NCBI GenBank assembly: GCA_014378485.1
Contig: JACMNO010000097.1
Coordinates: forward strand, 40,131 to 104,130
Length of the DNA: 64,000 nt
DNA from: Bacteroidia bacterium
GTDB taxonomy: Bacteria > Bacteroidota > Bacteroidia > B-17B0 > Aurantibacillaceae
Reading direction: 5' to 3'
Each line of letters opens with the position of its first letter. Within the stretch, counting starts at the first letter, position 1. Shown here piece after piece: positions 47,900-55,871 of the stretch. Below the pieces are notes generated by a model. The model did not search any database and was not told where the DNA came from. It saw only the letters and a program-made list of their open reading frames with translations. Position numbers and translations under genes: made by a program.

Positions 47900-47937
47900 A
47901 TTAGTTAAGAAGTAACACTTAACTAATTTGTAATTGG
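47890..47937. repeat. Perfect 20-bp inverted repeat
   Basis: CCAATTACAAATTAGTTAAG (47890-47909) and its exact reverse complement (47918-47937) are separated by 8 bases. It includes the last codons of the lipoprotein gene at 47923 and the broken edge of the collagen-like fragment. Perfect arms suggest a recent origin by template switching, or a terminator. Confidence 0.8.
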
Positions 47938-48735
47938 CAAAAACTTCTTAACTAAATTAGTTGCATTTTTATACGTATAATATATCGCAGCGGAAGGGTT
48001 ATTCGTTTCAATATTATAAGCTCTTATAAATATAGTGCCACCACTTGAGGAGTTAGAGAAAGTGTTTAAATCTGAAGAAGAAAAATAAACACCCGTAGAA
48101 TTTCCATTAACGGTCTTTTTTATAAAATGATAGGTTGAACCGCCTAAAGTAATATTATCAGTTAAACCAATCGTAAAAAAATTTGCAGAGACTGAAAAAT
48201 TGGGACTATCTGAAATATAATAATCGACATGTGTACAAATTAAATTTGGGTGTGAAATAGTAAGACCAGATTTTGTAATTGAATTTATATTTTGCAAATA
48301 ACCTATGTTCATATATGGCGAGGTGTTTAACGTTAGATATTGAGTGCTTGGAATATGATTTGCACTAACTACCCAATTATATTGTTGGTGGAATTTAATA
48401 TTGGCAGTAGTAGAATCATTCTCTGTATTTGATATTGAGCCACTTCCATTAAATTTTTGCCAATAACTGCTGCCTCCAAAGACTCCAATAGAATCGCCAG
48501 TGCCAAGTTGTGCATTCGAATTAGCCCAAGCCCATGCATATGAGCCAAATGAATTATTTTGGGGCATGCCATAATACTCTTGAATAGAAATTTGTGTGTT
48601 AAAGCTTACCGTAACAGTGCTTACACTACCTTGCGTAGAGGAATTATCAGGACTTGTTTCATTTGTGCTTTTCTTTTTGCATCCGACTATGTTTAAAAGA
48701 GATAACATTAAAATTATTGGTAAAATATTTTTCAT
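47923..48735 (-). CDS. Secreted lipoprotein of unknown function
   Basis: 270 residues. Lipobox NIVGC with KKKST, a Thr/Ser linker, then a beta-rich domain (about 42-260) with many aromatic and Asn residues. No family is recognised. The C-terminal codons lie in the perfect inverted repeat. Adjacent to a fragment that duplicates the LamG gene. Confidence 0.65.
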   Translation of the reverse strand: MKNILPIILMLSLLNIVGCKKKSTNETSPDNSSTQGSVSTVTVSFNTQISIQEYYGMPQNNSFGSYAWAWANSNAQLGTGDSIGVFGGSSYWQKFNGSGSISNTENDSTTANIKFHQQYNWVVSANHIPSTQYLTLNTSPYMNIGYLQNINSITKSGLTISHPNLICTHVDYYISDSPNFSVSANFFTIGLTDNITLGGSTYHFIKKTVNGNSTGVYFSSSDLNTFSNSSSGGTIFIRAYNIETNNPSAAIYYTYKNATNLVKKFLPITN

Positions 48736-48741
48736 AACGTT

Positions 48742-48933
48742 TTATTTATATTTGTTTTTAATTCTATCTGTTGTAAGAGTATCACTATTAACAGTACCAT
48801 TATTAGAATTGCCACTTTGGTCGTGGGCATTTCCGCTAAATGAGTAATGTCCAACTAAGCCTGTGGCTGGAATTTGAGCCATAGCAAATACTCCTAGAGT
48901 TAATGCTGAAAGTAATTGTAATTTTGACTTCAT
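48742..48933 (-). pseudogene. Truncated duplicate of the LamG gene N-terminus
   Basis: The 63 codons MKSKLQLLSALTLGVFAMAQ, then IPATGLVGHYSFSGNAHDQS and a short tail match the first 58 residues of the LamG protein at 46009-47646 (about nine in ten bases identical), then run into unrelated sequence. The 5' leader is duplicated too, up to about 48985. It could still make a short secreted peptide. Confidence 0.7.
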
Positions 48934-49040
48934 GTAAAAAAATTAGGTTGTTTAAAAATTAATCAATCTCAAATTAAAAATGTAACTGATATTTTTTGCT
49001 ATTTTTGTAACTAACTGATAAACAAATATAAAAGTCTTCT

Positions 49041-49601
49041 TTGGATTATATTAAAGAAATAAAGAGTGGTAATGAAACCGTTTTGGTAGAGCTTTATAAA
49101 CTTTACCGAAATGAGTTTTTGAATTGGTCTTTAATTAAGTACAAAATAAACAAAGAGGACGGCAAAGATATTTTCCAAGATACAGTTATTGCATTTTACA
49201 ATAATGTGAAATCAGAGACATTAACTCACCTAACTAGTGATATTAAAACATATTTGTTCACAATTGGGAAATTCAAAATTATAAATTTTCAAAAAAAACA
49301 ACAACGCTCGGTTACTTTTTCGGATTTCGATTTATTAAAGGTTAATGAACCAATAAATAACGAAATGCTAGACAAAGAAGAGAACGAATTTATTAAGGAT
49401 ACAGTAAAAAAATATCTAAACGAACAATGTGAAGATTGTAAAAAAGTTTTAGAGTTGTATTATTTTAAAGATTTAGATATGAAAACTATTGCCCTGGAAA
49501 TGGGCTATAAAAATGCTGATGTTGCCAAGAAGAAAAAATATGAGTGTTTTAAGAAATTGGCGGAAATGGTGAGGAAAAATTTAACTGTACTTGTATTTTA
49601 A
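49041..49601 (+). CDS. ECF-type RNA polymerase sigma factor
   Basis: 186 residues from TTG 49041. Sigma region 2 (LVELYKLYRNEFLNWS, EDGKDIFQDTVIAFYNNV, IKTYLFTIGKFKIIN) and region 4 (VLELYYFKDLDMKTIALEMGYKNADVAKKKKYECFKKL). The family is group IV, close to sigma factors found with TPR/CHAT proteins in Bacteroidota. It is divergent from the LamG/lipoprotein genes and one base before the membrane TPR gene, so it is translated with it. Confidence 0.92.
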   Translation: MDYIKEIKSGNETVLVELYKLYRNEFLNWSLIKYKINKEDGKDIFQDTVIAFYNNVKSETLTHLTSDIKTYLFTIGKFKIINFQKKQQRSVTFSDFDLLKVNEPINNEMLDKEENEFIKDTVKKYLNEQCEDCKKVLELYYFKDLDMKTIALEMGYKNADVAKKKKYECFKKLAEMVRKNLTVLVF

Positions 49602-49602
49602 C

Positions 49603-50355
49603 ATGTCTGAGGTTCTAAAAAATATTGAATTGATTGAAACCTATTTTGAAGGTAAGCTTTCAGATGCTGAAAAAACAGCATTTGAAACTCGCTTAGCTAT
49701 TGATTCGGATTTAAAGGATGAAGTTGAACTTTATACAAATATTGTGTCTGGTATTAAGGAAACTGGCGAAGCTAATATAAAAGCAAAGCTAAAATTAGTA
49801 GATAATGAATTAGATGCAGAACCAATTATTGTAAAAATGGAATCAGCTAATTCTTTAAAAATTAAATACCTTGCAATAGCAGCCTCTGTTATATTGGTTA
49901 TTTGTATAAGTGTCTATTGGAACATATCTCACAAATCGAATTTACCTGAATTAGCAATAGTATATTACGAAAAGGATAAAGGATTGCCGAATGAAATGTC
50001 TGTATCTGAAAATCAATTAAGTGACGTAATGATTTCATACAAAAATGGTGATTATGTTATTGCAAAAAATAAACTAAATGATTTATTGAAAAACAATACT
50101 TCTAATGATACGCTCAGATATTTTTTGGGTATTACTAGTTATGAGTTAAAAGATTATAGAACGGCAATAGCTAGTTTAAATTTGGTTAGTTCTGAAAGTA
50201 AGTATTATGATAAAGCCCAATATAGATTAGTTTTAATTGAATTATTGGTAGATGATAAACAAAGAGCGCTCAATAAGATTGATGAATGTTTGGCAAATAA
50301 AAATCATTTATACTACGATAAACTAGTTCAATTAAAAACGGAACTTTCGAAATAG
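49603..50355 (+). CDS. Membrane TPR protein, probable anti-sigma factor
   Basis: 250 residues from ATG 49603 (TTG 49591 overlaps the sigma gene). N-terminal cytoplasmic segment (about 1-85; ELIETYFEGKLSDAEKTAFE, as in anti-sigma and zinc-finger-like regulators), one transmembrane helix (ILVICISVYW, about 89-105), then extracytoplasmic TPR-like helices (DVMISYKNGDYVIAKNKLND; FLGITSYELKDYRTAIASLN). The start motif and the gene order make an anti-sigma factor the best call. Its 3' end overlaps the convergent CHAT gene by 24 bp. Confidence 0.8.
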   Translation: MSEVLKNIELIETYFEGKLSDAEKTAFETRLAIDSDLKDEVELYTNIVSGIKETGEANIKAKLKLVDNELDAEPIIVKMESANSLKIKYLAIAASVILVICISVYWNISHKSNLPELAIVYYEKDKGLPNEMSVSENQLSDVMISYKNGDYVIAKNKLNDLLKNNTSNDTLRYFLGITSYELKDYRTAIASLNLVSSESKYYDKAQYRLVLIELLVDDKQRALNKIDECLANKNHLYYDKLVQLKTELSK

Positions 50356-52704
50356 AATTAGTAAAGCTAATGTTAAACCTAGTCCAATAATACTATAACG
50401 TAAATAATGGTTGGTCTCAAAATTCAAATCGTTTCCAGTATATATTAAACCTCCCCAATAATAAGGGTCGTAATCATCGACAGATTTAGGATTACTTAAA
50501 TAAGCCAGTTTCGCATTATGCATGCTTTTTATAGAGCTATTACCATCTAAAAGTTCTCTATAAAAGGATTTTATTATTGAGGCTGTTGCTTCATCATCTA
50601 CTTTCCAAAGTGTAGTAATTGCTGAATGTATGCCCGCCAGATATAAGTGTCTGTTAAAACTAATAGTACCCTCTCCCTTTTCTACATCTCCATTTGCTGT
50701 TTCGCAGGCGCTTAATACTGCTAATTTGTAATTTAGTTTTGCGTTAGATATTTGATTTAAAAATAGCTTCTCGGTGTCAGAAACTAAAATATATGAACTA
50801 CGTGAATTTTGGTAATCACAAAATGCATGAGCTCCAACATGAAGTATAGAATTGTTTTTGTTAGTTTTTGTCAACGTAAAATCAGACATATTAAAATCTG
50901 ACTTTAAATCTTCAACAAGGTTTGCTGAAAACGGCAATCTCGAATGTAAATTATATTTAGGTGAAATAGCAGTGAGGTTTGAATTTAGAACATCAACTGC
51001 ATTGTCGCTATTAAGTAAGTTGCATGAAAGAGCATAGCTAACTTCATAACGTTTTATTAAGAAGTCTGCCTTTGAGTACGTGCTTGTATTATTAAGTATT
51101 AGTGCATCAACTGGAATTTTAGATAACTTATCATGGGGTACAATTATAAGATGATTAATTTCATAGGGTAGGTTTTTGATATAAGGACTTAATATCGAAT
51201 CATACAATGATTTAGCTATTTTGCAATACTGATTTGAATTATGAGCTTTTAGGTTTAACAATAATGAATCAATTCTCCCATTAGGTTTGAATGTCAAATT
51301 GATAGGATATAAGTCAAACTTATTTTTTGAAATTACAGCACAAATAAAACCCTCAGCATTTTGATAATATTCTATAACCGCCTCATTAATTTTTAGTTTA
51401 CTTTGAATAGCATGTATGCTTATTTGATTTGTTTGAAATGAAAATAATTTATTGTCAAGTTGGGCTTTTAACAGAGTAGAATATTTATTTAAATCCATCC
51501 ATTTAAACACGTTTTCTTTTACACTTAAATTCTTTGTCAGTTGATAATATTCGTTCGAATACAATATTGCACTTGCAAAAGGAGATGCTAAATAAACCTC
51601 TAATGCCTGGTGTATTTCATGTGTTTTTAGTTTTTTAAAAGTAGTTTCCCATAACTTTACTGATATCTCTGAATGCTCGTAACAAGCTTTTAAATACTTT
51701 ATATCTTTTGTTTTTTTGTATAAATAATATAATCCATCTGTTTTAAATCTTAAAACAACAAGCACTTGAGTTGGATTAAAAAAATTTGTTTGTGGGCTTG
51801 GATATGAAAAAATGGACTCGTTACTATAATCTGGACTCAAAGAGCAAAGTGCTTTTTGGTAATACTTTAATAATGGACTTAAACTATCGTATTTATAACA
51901 ATAAAGATAGGTTAATGCTTTGACAAAATAAGTAGTAGCTATTTTATCATGCTTAGTGCCCCAAAGATGCTGCCTAATTTTTAATGCTTTATTATATTGC
52001 AGATTTGCCTTGATAAAGTATTCTTCTGACTTTTTATTGTTGTTTAAATCTCGTTTATAACAAAGGGATATGTCGTTATATAAATTTCCAATATCGTGCT
52101 GTATTTGGGCATTAAAATTGTTGTTTTGATGAAAAAATCTGTCATAGAGATATAATGCAGAATCTAAATATATTTTTGCTTTTTCTCTCCCAAGAATATA
52201 ATCTTTTTCGCCATTTTTAATTTTAAGTGCGTAAGCATATTCTCTGTAAATTTTATGGATAGGCACTAAATAGACACTATCTTTTTTTAATCTCGATTGG
52301 TCTATTGATTTTGAAGCGAAGTAGTAAGCGCTATCAATATTAATTTTAAAATTATAGTAACGAGCAAATAACGAGTAATTATAGGATAAATAGATACTGT
52401 TATTGCCATACTTCTTTTTAATTAACTGGTAGCTTTTATTCCAGTAGTTATAAGCCTCTTCTATATCTGAGTAATTGTAATAAATTTCTCCAGCTAAATT
52501 ATAATGTTGTGAAAGTAATAATACGTTTGGAGTTGATTTACTTTCTAATGCTTTTATACTTGATGTAACATTAAATAAAGCCTTTTCAGAATTACCATTA
52601 ATAAACTCCAATTCAATTTTATTTAATTCAGTAAGAACAGATTGAGATATTAAATTAAAATTAATACAACAACAAAAAAGATATATGATTAGCGTTCTGT
52701 TCAT
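50332..52704 (-). CDS. Secreted/membrane TPR-CHAT protease
   Basis: 790 residues. Signal peptide (LFCCCINFNLISQS), TPR-like helices (about 25-420), then a CHAT caspase-like domain (about 420-760) with the catalytic His626 in HVGAHAF and Cys667 in VLSACETANG. A transmembrane helix (about 771-785) with a basic end closes the protein, so the protease domain is probably periplasmic. TPR-CHAT proteins are cell-death or regulatory proteases in several systems. It converges on an ECF sigma / anti-sigma pair. Confidence 0.88.
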   Translation of the reverse strand: MNRTLIIYLFCCCINFNLISQSVLTELNKIELEFINGNSEKALFNVTSSIKALESKSTPNVLLLSQHYNLAGEIYYNYSDIEEAYNYWNKSYQLIKKKYGNNSIYLSYNYSLFARYYNFKINIDSAYYFASKSIDQSRLKKDSVYLVPIHKIYREYAYALKIKNGEKDYILGREKAKIYLDSALYLYDRFFHQNNNFNAQIQHDIGNLYNDISLCYKRDLNNNKKSEEYFIKANLQYNKALKIRQHLWGTKHDKIATTYFVKALTYLYCYKYDSLSPLLKYYQKALCSLSPDYSNESIFSYPSPQTNFFNPTQVLVVLRFKTDGLYYLYKKTKDIKYLKACYEHSEISVKLWETTFKKLKTHEIHQALEVYLASPFASAILYSNEYYQLTKNLSVKENVFKWMDLNKYSTLLKAQLDNKLFSFQTNQISIHAIQSKLKINEAVIEYYQNAEGFICAVISKNKFDLYPINLTFKPNGRIDSLLLNLKAHNSNQYCKIAKSLYDSILSPYIKNLPYEINHLIIVPHDKLSKIPVDALILNNTSTYSKADFLIKRYEVSYALSCNLLNSDNAVDVLNSNLTAISPKYNLHSRLPFSANLVEDLKSDFNMSDFTLTKTNKNNSILHVGAHAFCDYQNSRSSYILVSDTEKLFLNQISNAKLNYKLAVLSACETANGDVEKGEGTISFNRHLYLAGIHSAITTLWKVDDEATASIIKSFYRELLDGNSSIKSMHNAKLAYLSNPKSVDDYDPYYWGGLIYTGNDLNFETNHYLRYSIIGLGLTLALLILFRKFRF

Positions 52705-52789
52705 TAGATAGGTAAATATAATACAAATTCAAACGCCTGTTATAGTGGGTTTCAATTTCTAAGAGTAGAAAATAAATCTATTTATTAAT

Positions 52790-53089
52790 ATGGAAATTAA
52801 AGCAATAAGTGGGAATCATATATTAATTAATAACGGAAAACCTGTTGTAATTGGCAGTATATCTAGTACTTTGGATGGAGTATCAAAAATAATATTTGAT
52901 TTTGGAACTAAACAACAAGATATATTTGTTTTTGAAAATAATACTTTGAAGGAGTACAAGCTTGCGTTAAGGGCTCCCGATTATATTAATAAAATCTACG
53001 CTAATTGTATTAATAGCTCCTTAGTAACTGAGTTTGAGTTAATCAGATTAGTTGTTGATGCTTTTACATATAGAGAGTTAGGATTCTAG
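52790..53089 (+). CDS. Small unknown protein, GNH-type family
   Basis: 99 residues, no signal peptide. N-terminal beta-hairpin MEIKAISGNHILINNGKPVV, then IIFDFGTKQQDIFVFENNTL and a helical end. The N-terminus resembles the short ORF at 44489 and, loosely, the next gene. No family is recognised. Confidence 0.6.
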   Translation: MEIKAISGNHILINNGKPVVIGSISSTLDGVSKIIFDFGTKQQDIFVFENNTLKEYKLALRAPDYINKIYANCINSSLVTEFELIRLVVDAFTYRELGF

Positions 53090-53131
53090 TATGTCCTGTA
53101 ACGTTTTTTTCTTGCTATTTATAATTAAAAA

Positions 53132-53497
53132 ATGAATATTATAAATCCAAACGGTCAAATTACATTGCTAAACCATGAGCGTCAACCAGTAATAGTAGCA
53201 AGTTTAAAACACGGTCTCACATTTGGGGCAAATAATAACACTATGCAAGTAGCTCGCTTAACTATATTGCCAACTAATAACGACCTATCTGACCTATTTG
53301 TATTTTATCAAAATGGTAAAATGCCATTTACACATTTGCAAAGCAAATATATTAATCCTCATTTATTTGCATTATATCTCAAGCTCTTAACTACCGAGAA
53401 AACATATCAAGAGTTTATTTCAGAAATTGTGTCTGAGTATTTTATTGGAACTCTCGGTTACTCGCTATTAGATAACCAATTAATTCAAGACTATTAA
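53132..53497 (+). CDS. Small unknown protein related to the previous one
   Basis: 121 residues, no signal peptide. Starts NIINPNGQITLLNHERQPVI, with the same hairpin layout as 52790, and shows DLSDLFVFYQNG against QQDIFVFENN there. Helical C-terminus. The 269 bp up to the next gene are AT-rich, with short inverted repeats, and no coding frame I would support. Confidence 0.6.
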   Translation: MNIINPNGQITLLNHERQPVIVASLKHGLTFGANNNTMQVARLTILPTNNDLSDLFVFYQNGKMPFTHLQSKYINPHLFALYLKLLTTEKTYQEFISEIVSEYFIGTLGYSLLDNQLIQDY

Positions 53498-53766
53498 TTG
53501 AAATAAGCATTCTAATTAGAGGGTCTATTTAGGCTCGCACTTTTATTAAGCCTTAAATAAGCTGTTTAATTAGCTGTCAGTTCCTCATGTCAAACGAAAT
53601 GGATTAATGTATGTCAGTCTAAATCTGTGAATGTAATGCTACATTGTAATCGCTATTCTGCTCGCATCTTAGACTATGTGATAGTGTAAATAAAAAAATA
53701 TAACATTCATTAATTTGATTTTTGTGAGAATAATGTTTTGTATCATATTTATTAATAAATAAAAAT

Positions 53767-54003
53767 ATGCTAAATCAAAACAAAAAACATGAGTTCGTTC
53801 AATACTTGCTGCCTGATGGAATATTACGTGTAGACCATTTTACAGCTATGCAACTAATAGGTTGTGCTCATAAAGTTGAATCTTATAGAATAATAAAAAA
53901 AATAGAGCCACACGTTGGTTTTGAATTATACAAGAACTTAAGATTGTATAAAACACAAGATATATTAAATGTGTGGGCATTGTACAAGGATTTGAATCTA
54001 TAA
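53767..54003 (+). CDS. Small unknown protein
   Basis: 78 residues, basic, no signal peptide. The central helices HFTAMQLIGCAHKVESYRII look like a helix-turn-helix, with a Tyr-rich C-terminus (LRLYKTQDILNVWALYKDL). Possibly a small DNA-binding protein. Weak support apart from codon pattern and length. Confidence 0.5.
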   Translation: MLNQNKKHEFVQYLLPDGILRVDHFTAMQLIGCAHKVESYRIIKKIEPHVGFELYKNLRLYKTQDILNVWALYKDLNL

Positions 54004-54058
54004 TCATCAAATAATTTCTTTTTTTTACTAGGTCTGACCTATAATATAAAACCAAGTT

Positions 54059-54577
54059 ATGACTGAATTTAGAATAGTTGAAGACCAAACACTTTCCTAT
54101 AAATGTAATAATCAACTATTCATAATGATAGTACAAATAAAGGGGCAGTACTTCATCGAAATTAATACTAGAACAAAACAGTTAGGAAGAAGGGCTATCT
54201 GCGATAGAAAGACCTCTGAATTGGTAGCTTGGCAATTAATACAAAATTTAAGTAGGTACAATTATATACAACCAGTAATTGATGTTTTACGTATTGGTTT
54301 TAAATTAAAAACCTTACGTGAATTTATGTTTCTAATAAAAATCACAAATCAAGAAATAGAATTTGATGAAATATATATACTAAAAAAACGATATGGCTTT
54401 GATACGCATCCAATTACAGGCTCTGATTCTCCATTCGATTTCAATGAAGTTAGTTCTTTAGTAACTGTAATATTTCCCAACCGAAAATTTGCAATTGGTA
54501 ATTTCAAAACTATATCAGAAGACAAAGATTCAAAATACAAATTTGAACTAAGTGAGTTTTATTCTTATAGAGATTAA
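54059..54577 (+). CDS. Unknown protein, island right end
   Basis: 172 residues, no signal peptide, beta-rich N-terminal half (FRIVEDQTLSYKCNNQLFIM; GQYFIEINTRTKQLG) and a C-terminal half with many charged residues. No family is recognised. In the same direction as the serine recombinase, 51 bp before it. Confidence 0.6.
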   Translation: MTEFRIVEDQTLSYKCNNQLFIMIVQIKGQYFIEINTRTKQLGRRAICDRKTSELVAWQLIQNLSRYNYIQPVIDVLRIGFKLKTLREFMFLIKITNQEIEFDEIYILKKRYGFDTHPITGSDSPFDFNEVSSLVTVIFPNRKFAIGNFKTISEDKDSKYKFELSEFYSYRD

Positions 54578-54628
54578 ACTGTTCTATATTCTTTTTTTTA
54601 AGTTTCATGACCTATATGAATAAAGGTT

Positions 54629-55291
54629 ATGAATTCTATCGTTTATTATATTCGTTGCTCAAGTTCAGAGCAGGAGCCTGAACTTCAAATTAAAGATATT
54701 GATTTAATTTGCAATAAATCTCATGAAATTTTTAAAGAAAATCAATCTGCTTTTGCTGAAAATGTAGTAAGACCAGTATTCAATTCTCTAATTAAATTAA
54801 TTAAGCAAAGAAAAGTAACAGATTTATTTGTATGGGATTTAGACCGAATTTATAGAAATAGAAAGCGTCTACAAGAATTTTTCATATTATGCAAAACTTA
54901 TGATTGTAAAATTCACAGTTACAGACAAAATTGGCTGGAAGACATTAATAGTATACCTGCACCATTTGATGAAATAGTAATGGATTTACTAATTAATATA
55001 ACGGGGTGGATGGCACAAGATGAATCCCAGAAAAAAAGTGAACGTGTGTGTATGGCAGTTAGGCGGAAAGAGAGGGGGACTTTTAGTTATAAAGGAAATA
55101 AGTGGGGAAGAAAATCTTTCCCTAAACAAACAATTGACCGTGTTCTGGAATTTCATCGAAAAGGGAACAGTATTAGAAAAATTGCTGAACTAGTAAAAGT
55201 GTACGATAAAAACAATAATGAGCGTCAAATATCAAAAAGCGCTGTCCATAAAATCATAGTCGAAAATCCCCTAGAAAATGATAGTAAATAA
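54629..55291 (+). CDS. Small serine recombinase (resolvase family)
   Basis: 220 residues. Catalytic domain: YYIRCSSSEQEPELQIKDI matches Y-x-R-x-S-(S/T)-x-x-Q, so Ser11 is the likely nucleophile; VWDLDRIYRNRKRLQEF matches the DRLxR motif; QDESQKKSERVCMAVRRKER the linking helix. The C-terminal part (about 165-215) is a resolvase-type helix-turn-helix (GNSIRKIAEL). It may resolve or invert DNA in the element. It lies 0.2 kb inside attR. Confidence 0.9.
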   Translation: MNSIVYYIRCSSSEQEPELQIKDIDLICNKSHEIFKENQSAFAENVVRPVFNSLIKLIKQRKVTDLFVWDLDRIYRNRKRLQEFFILCKTYDCKIHSYRQNWLEDINSIPAPFDEIVMDLLINITGWMAQDESQKKSERVCMAVRRKERGTFSYKGNKWGRKSFPKQTIDRVLEFHRKGNSIRKIAELVKVYDKNNNERQISKSAVHKIIVENPLENDSK

Positions 55292-55419
55292 GACCGTCCA
55301 AAATTTGAACAATTTAAGGACAGGTTTCATAACTTCATCTCTTGAAAAGCTTTAGAAATAAAACATATATTTGTATAGCAATTCTTTGAAACAATTGAAA
55401 AGTAACAAAAAAGTATAGA

Positions 55420-55437
55420 GTTACCCTATTAGTTACC
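55420..55437 (+). promoter_or_regulatory. Possible integrase arm-type sites, right end
   Basis: GTTACCCTAT (55420-55429) and GTTACC (55432-55437) repeat the words seen at the left end. The gap 55292-55499 has no gene. Confidence 0.45.
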
Positions 55438-55499
55438 TTAGGGAGTTTTAATACGTGTAAAGTATTGATAATACAGTGATTTAGAAATTGGTTCTGAAA

Positions 55500-55514
55500 C
55501 CTATTTCTCCGCCA
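55500..55514 (+). other. Right attachment site core (attR)
   Basis: CCTATTTCTCCGCCA, identical to the tRNA-Ser 3' end. The bases before it, GTTCTGAAA, still resemble the T arm. Confidence 0.88.
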
Positions 55515-55516
55515 CT

Positions 55517-55558
55517 AAAAGCCGAAACTATTGATTTATCAAGCGTTTCGGCTTTTTT
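55517..55558 (+). terminator. Presumed original terminator of tRNA-Ser, now beyond attR
   Basis: AAAAGCCGAAAC pairs with GTTTCGGCTTTT and is followed by a T run. It lies directly after attR, where the 3' flank of the tRNA would lie if the island were absent. 55559-55631 holds nothing recognised. Confidence 0.85.
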
Positions 55559-55631
55559 GATTCTGTAGTTAGTCCACATTTAGTCCATAACCTTACCGCG
55601 CAATGTGCCTTAAATAGGAGTTTCTTATAAT

Positions 55632-55853
55632 TTGATTATGTTTTTAGTCAAATACTCCATTGAAAGCAAAATTACCTTTGATTTAGTGGAGGTAAATACT
55701 GGAAACACAGAAAATGGGTTTCTTGAAATTGTCTCTAATGCGGTTAATCTTGGCTCTATAAATATTGTTACCAAAGGAGCTTACGATTTGCGTATGACAA
55801 TCAAAACACGGATGAATAAAATGAAAGAACTCTTTCAGTTTTTCAAGAAATAA
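55632..55853 (+). pseudogene. Probable remnant of an RND efflux adaptor (C-terminus)
   Basis: 73 codons reading FDLVEVNTGNTENGFLEIVS and INIVTKGAYDLRMT, wording of the C-terminal strands of CzcB/CusB-type periplasmic adaptors (..TGNTENG..EI..VVTKGAYxL). The rest of the gene is missing, and no RND pump is nearby. It could be a stand-alone small protein, but that is less likely. Confidence 0.45.
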
Positions 55854-55871
55854 AACACACTTTCAAAAGAA

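Larger units (their letters stand above)
34203..55514. mobile_element. 21.3-kb integrative element in tRNA-Ser
   Basis: Bounded by direct copies of CCTATTTCTCCGCCA (34203-34217 within the tRNA; 55500-55514). The similarity extends upstream into the T arm (about 20 of 24 positions). An integrase gene lies just inside the left end in the orientation expected, and a serine recombinase just inside the right end. The contents differ from the flanks: TerB/ATPase/helicase operon, secreted proteins, CHAT locus and many unknown genes. No complete conjugation machinery is seen, so it would need help to transfer. It has its own terminator for the tRNA at the left junction, while the presumably original one lies just outside the right junction. 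Confidence 0.88.
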
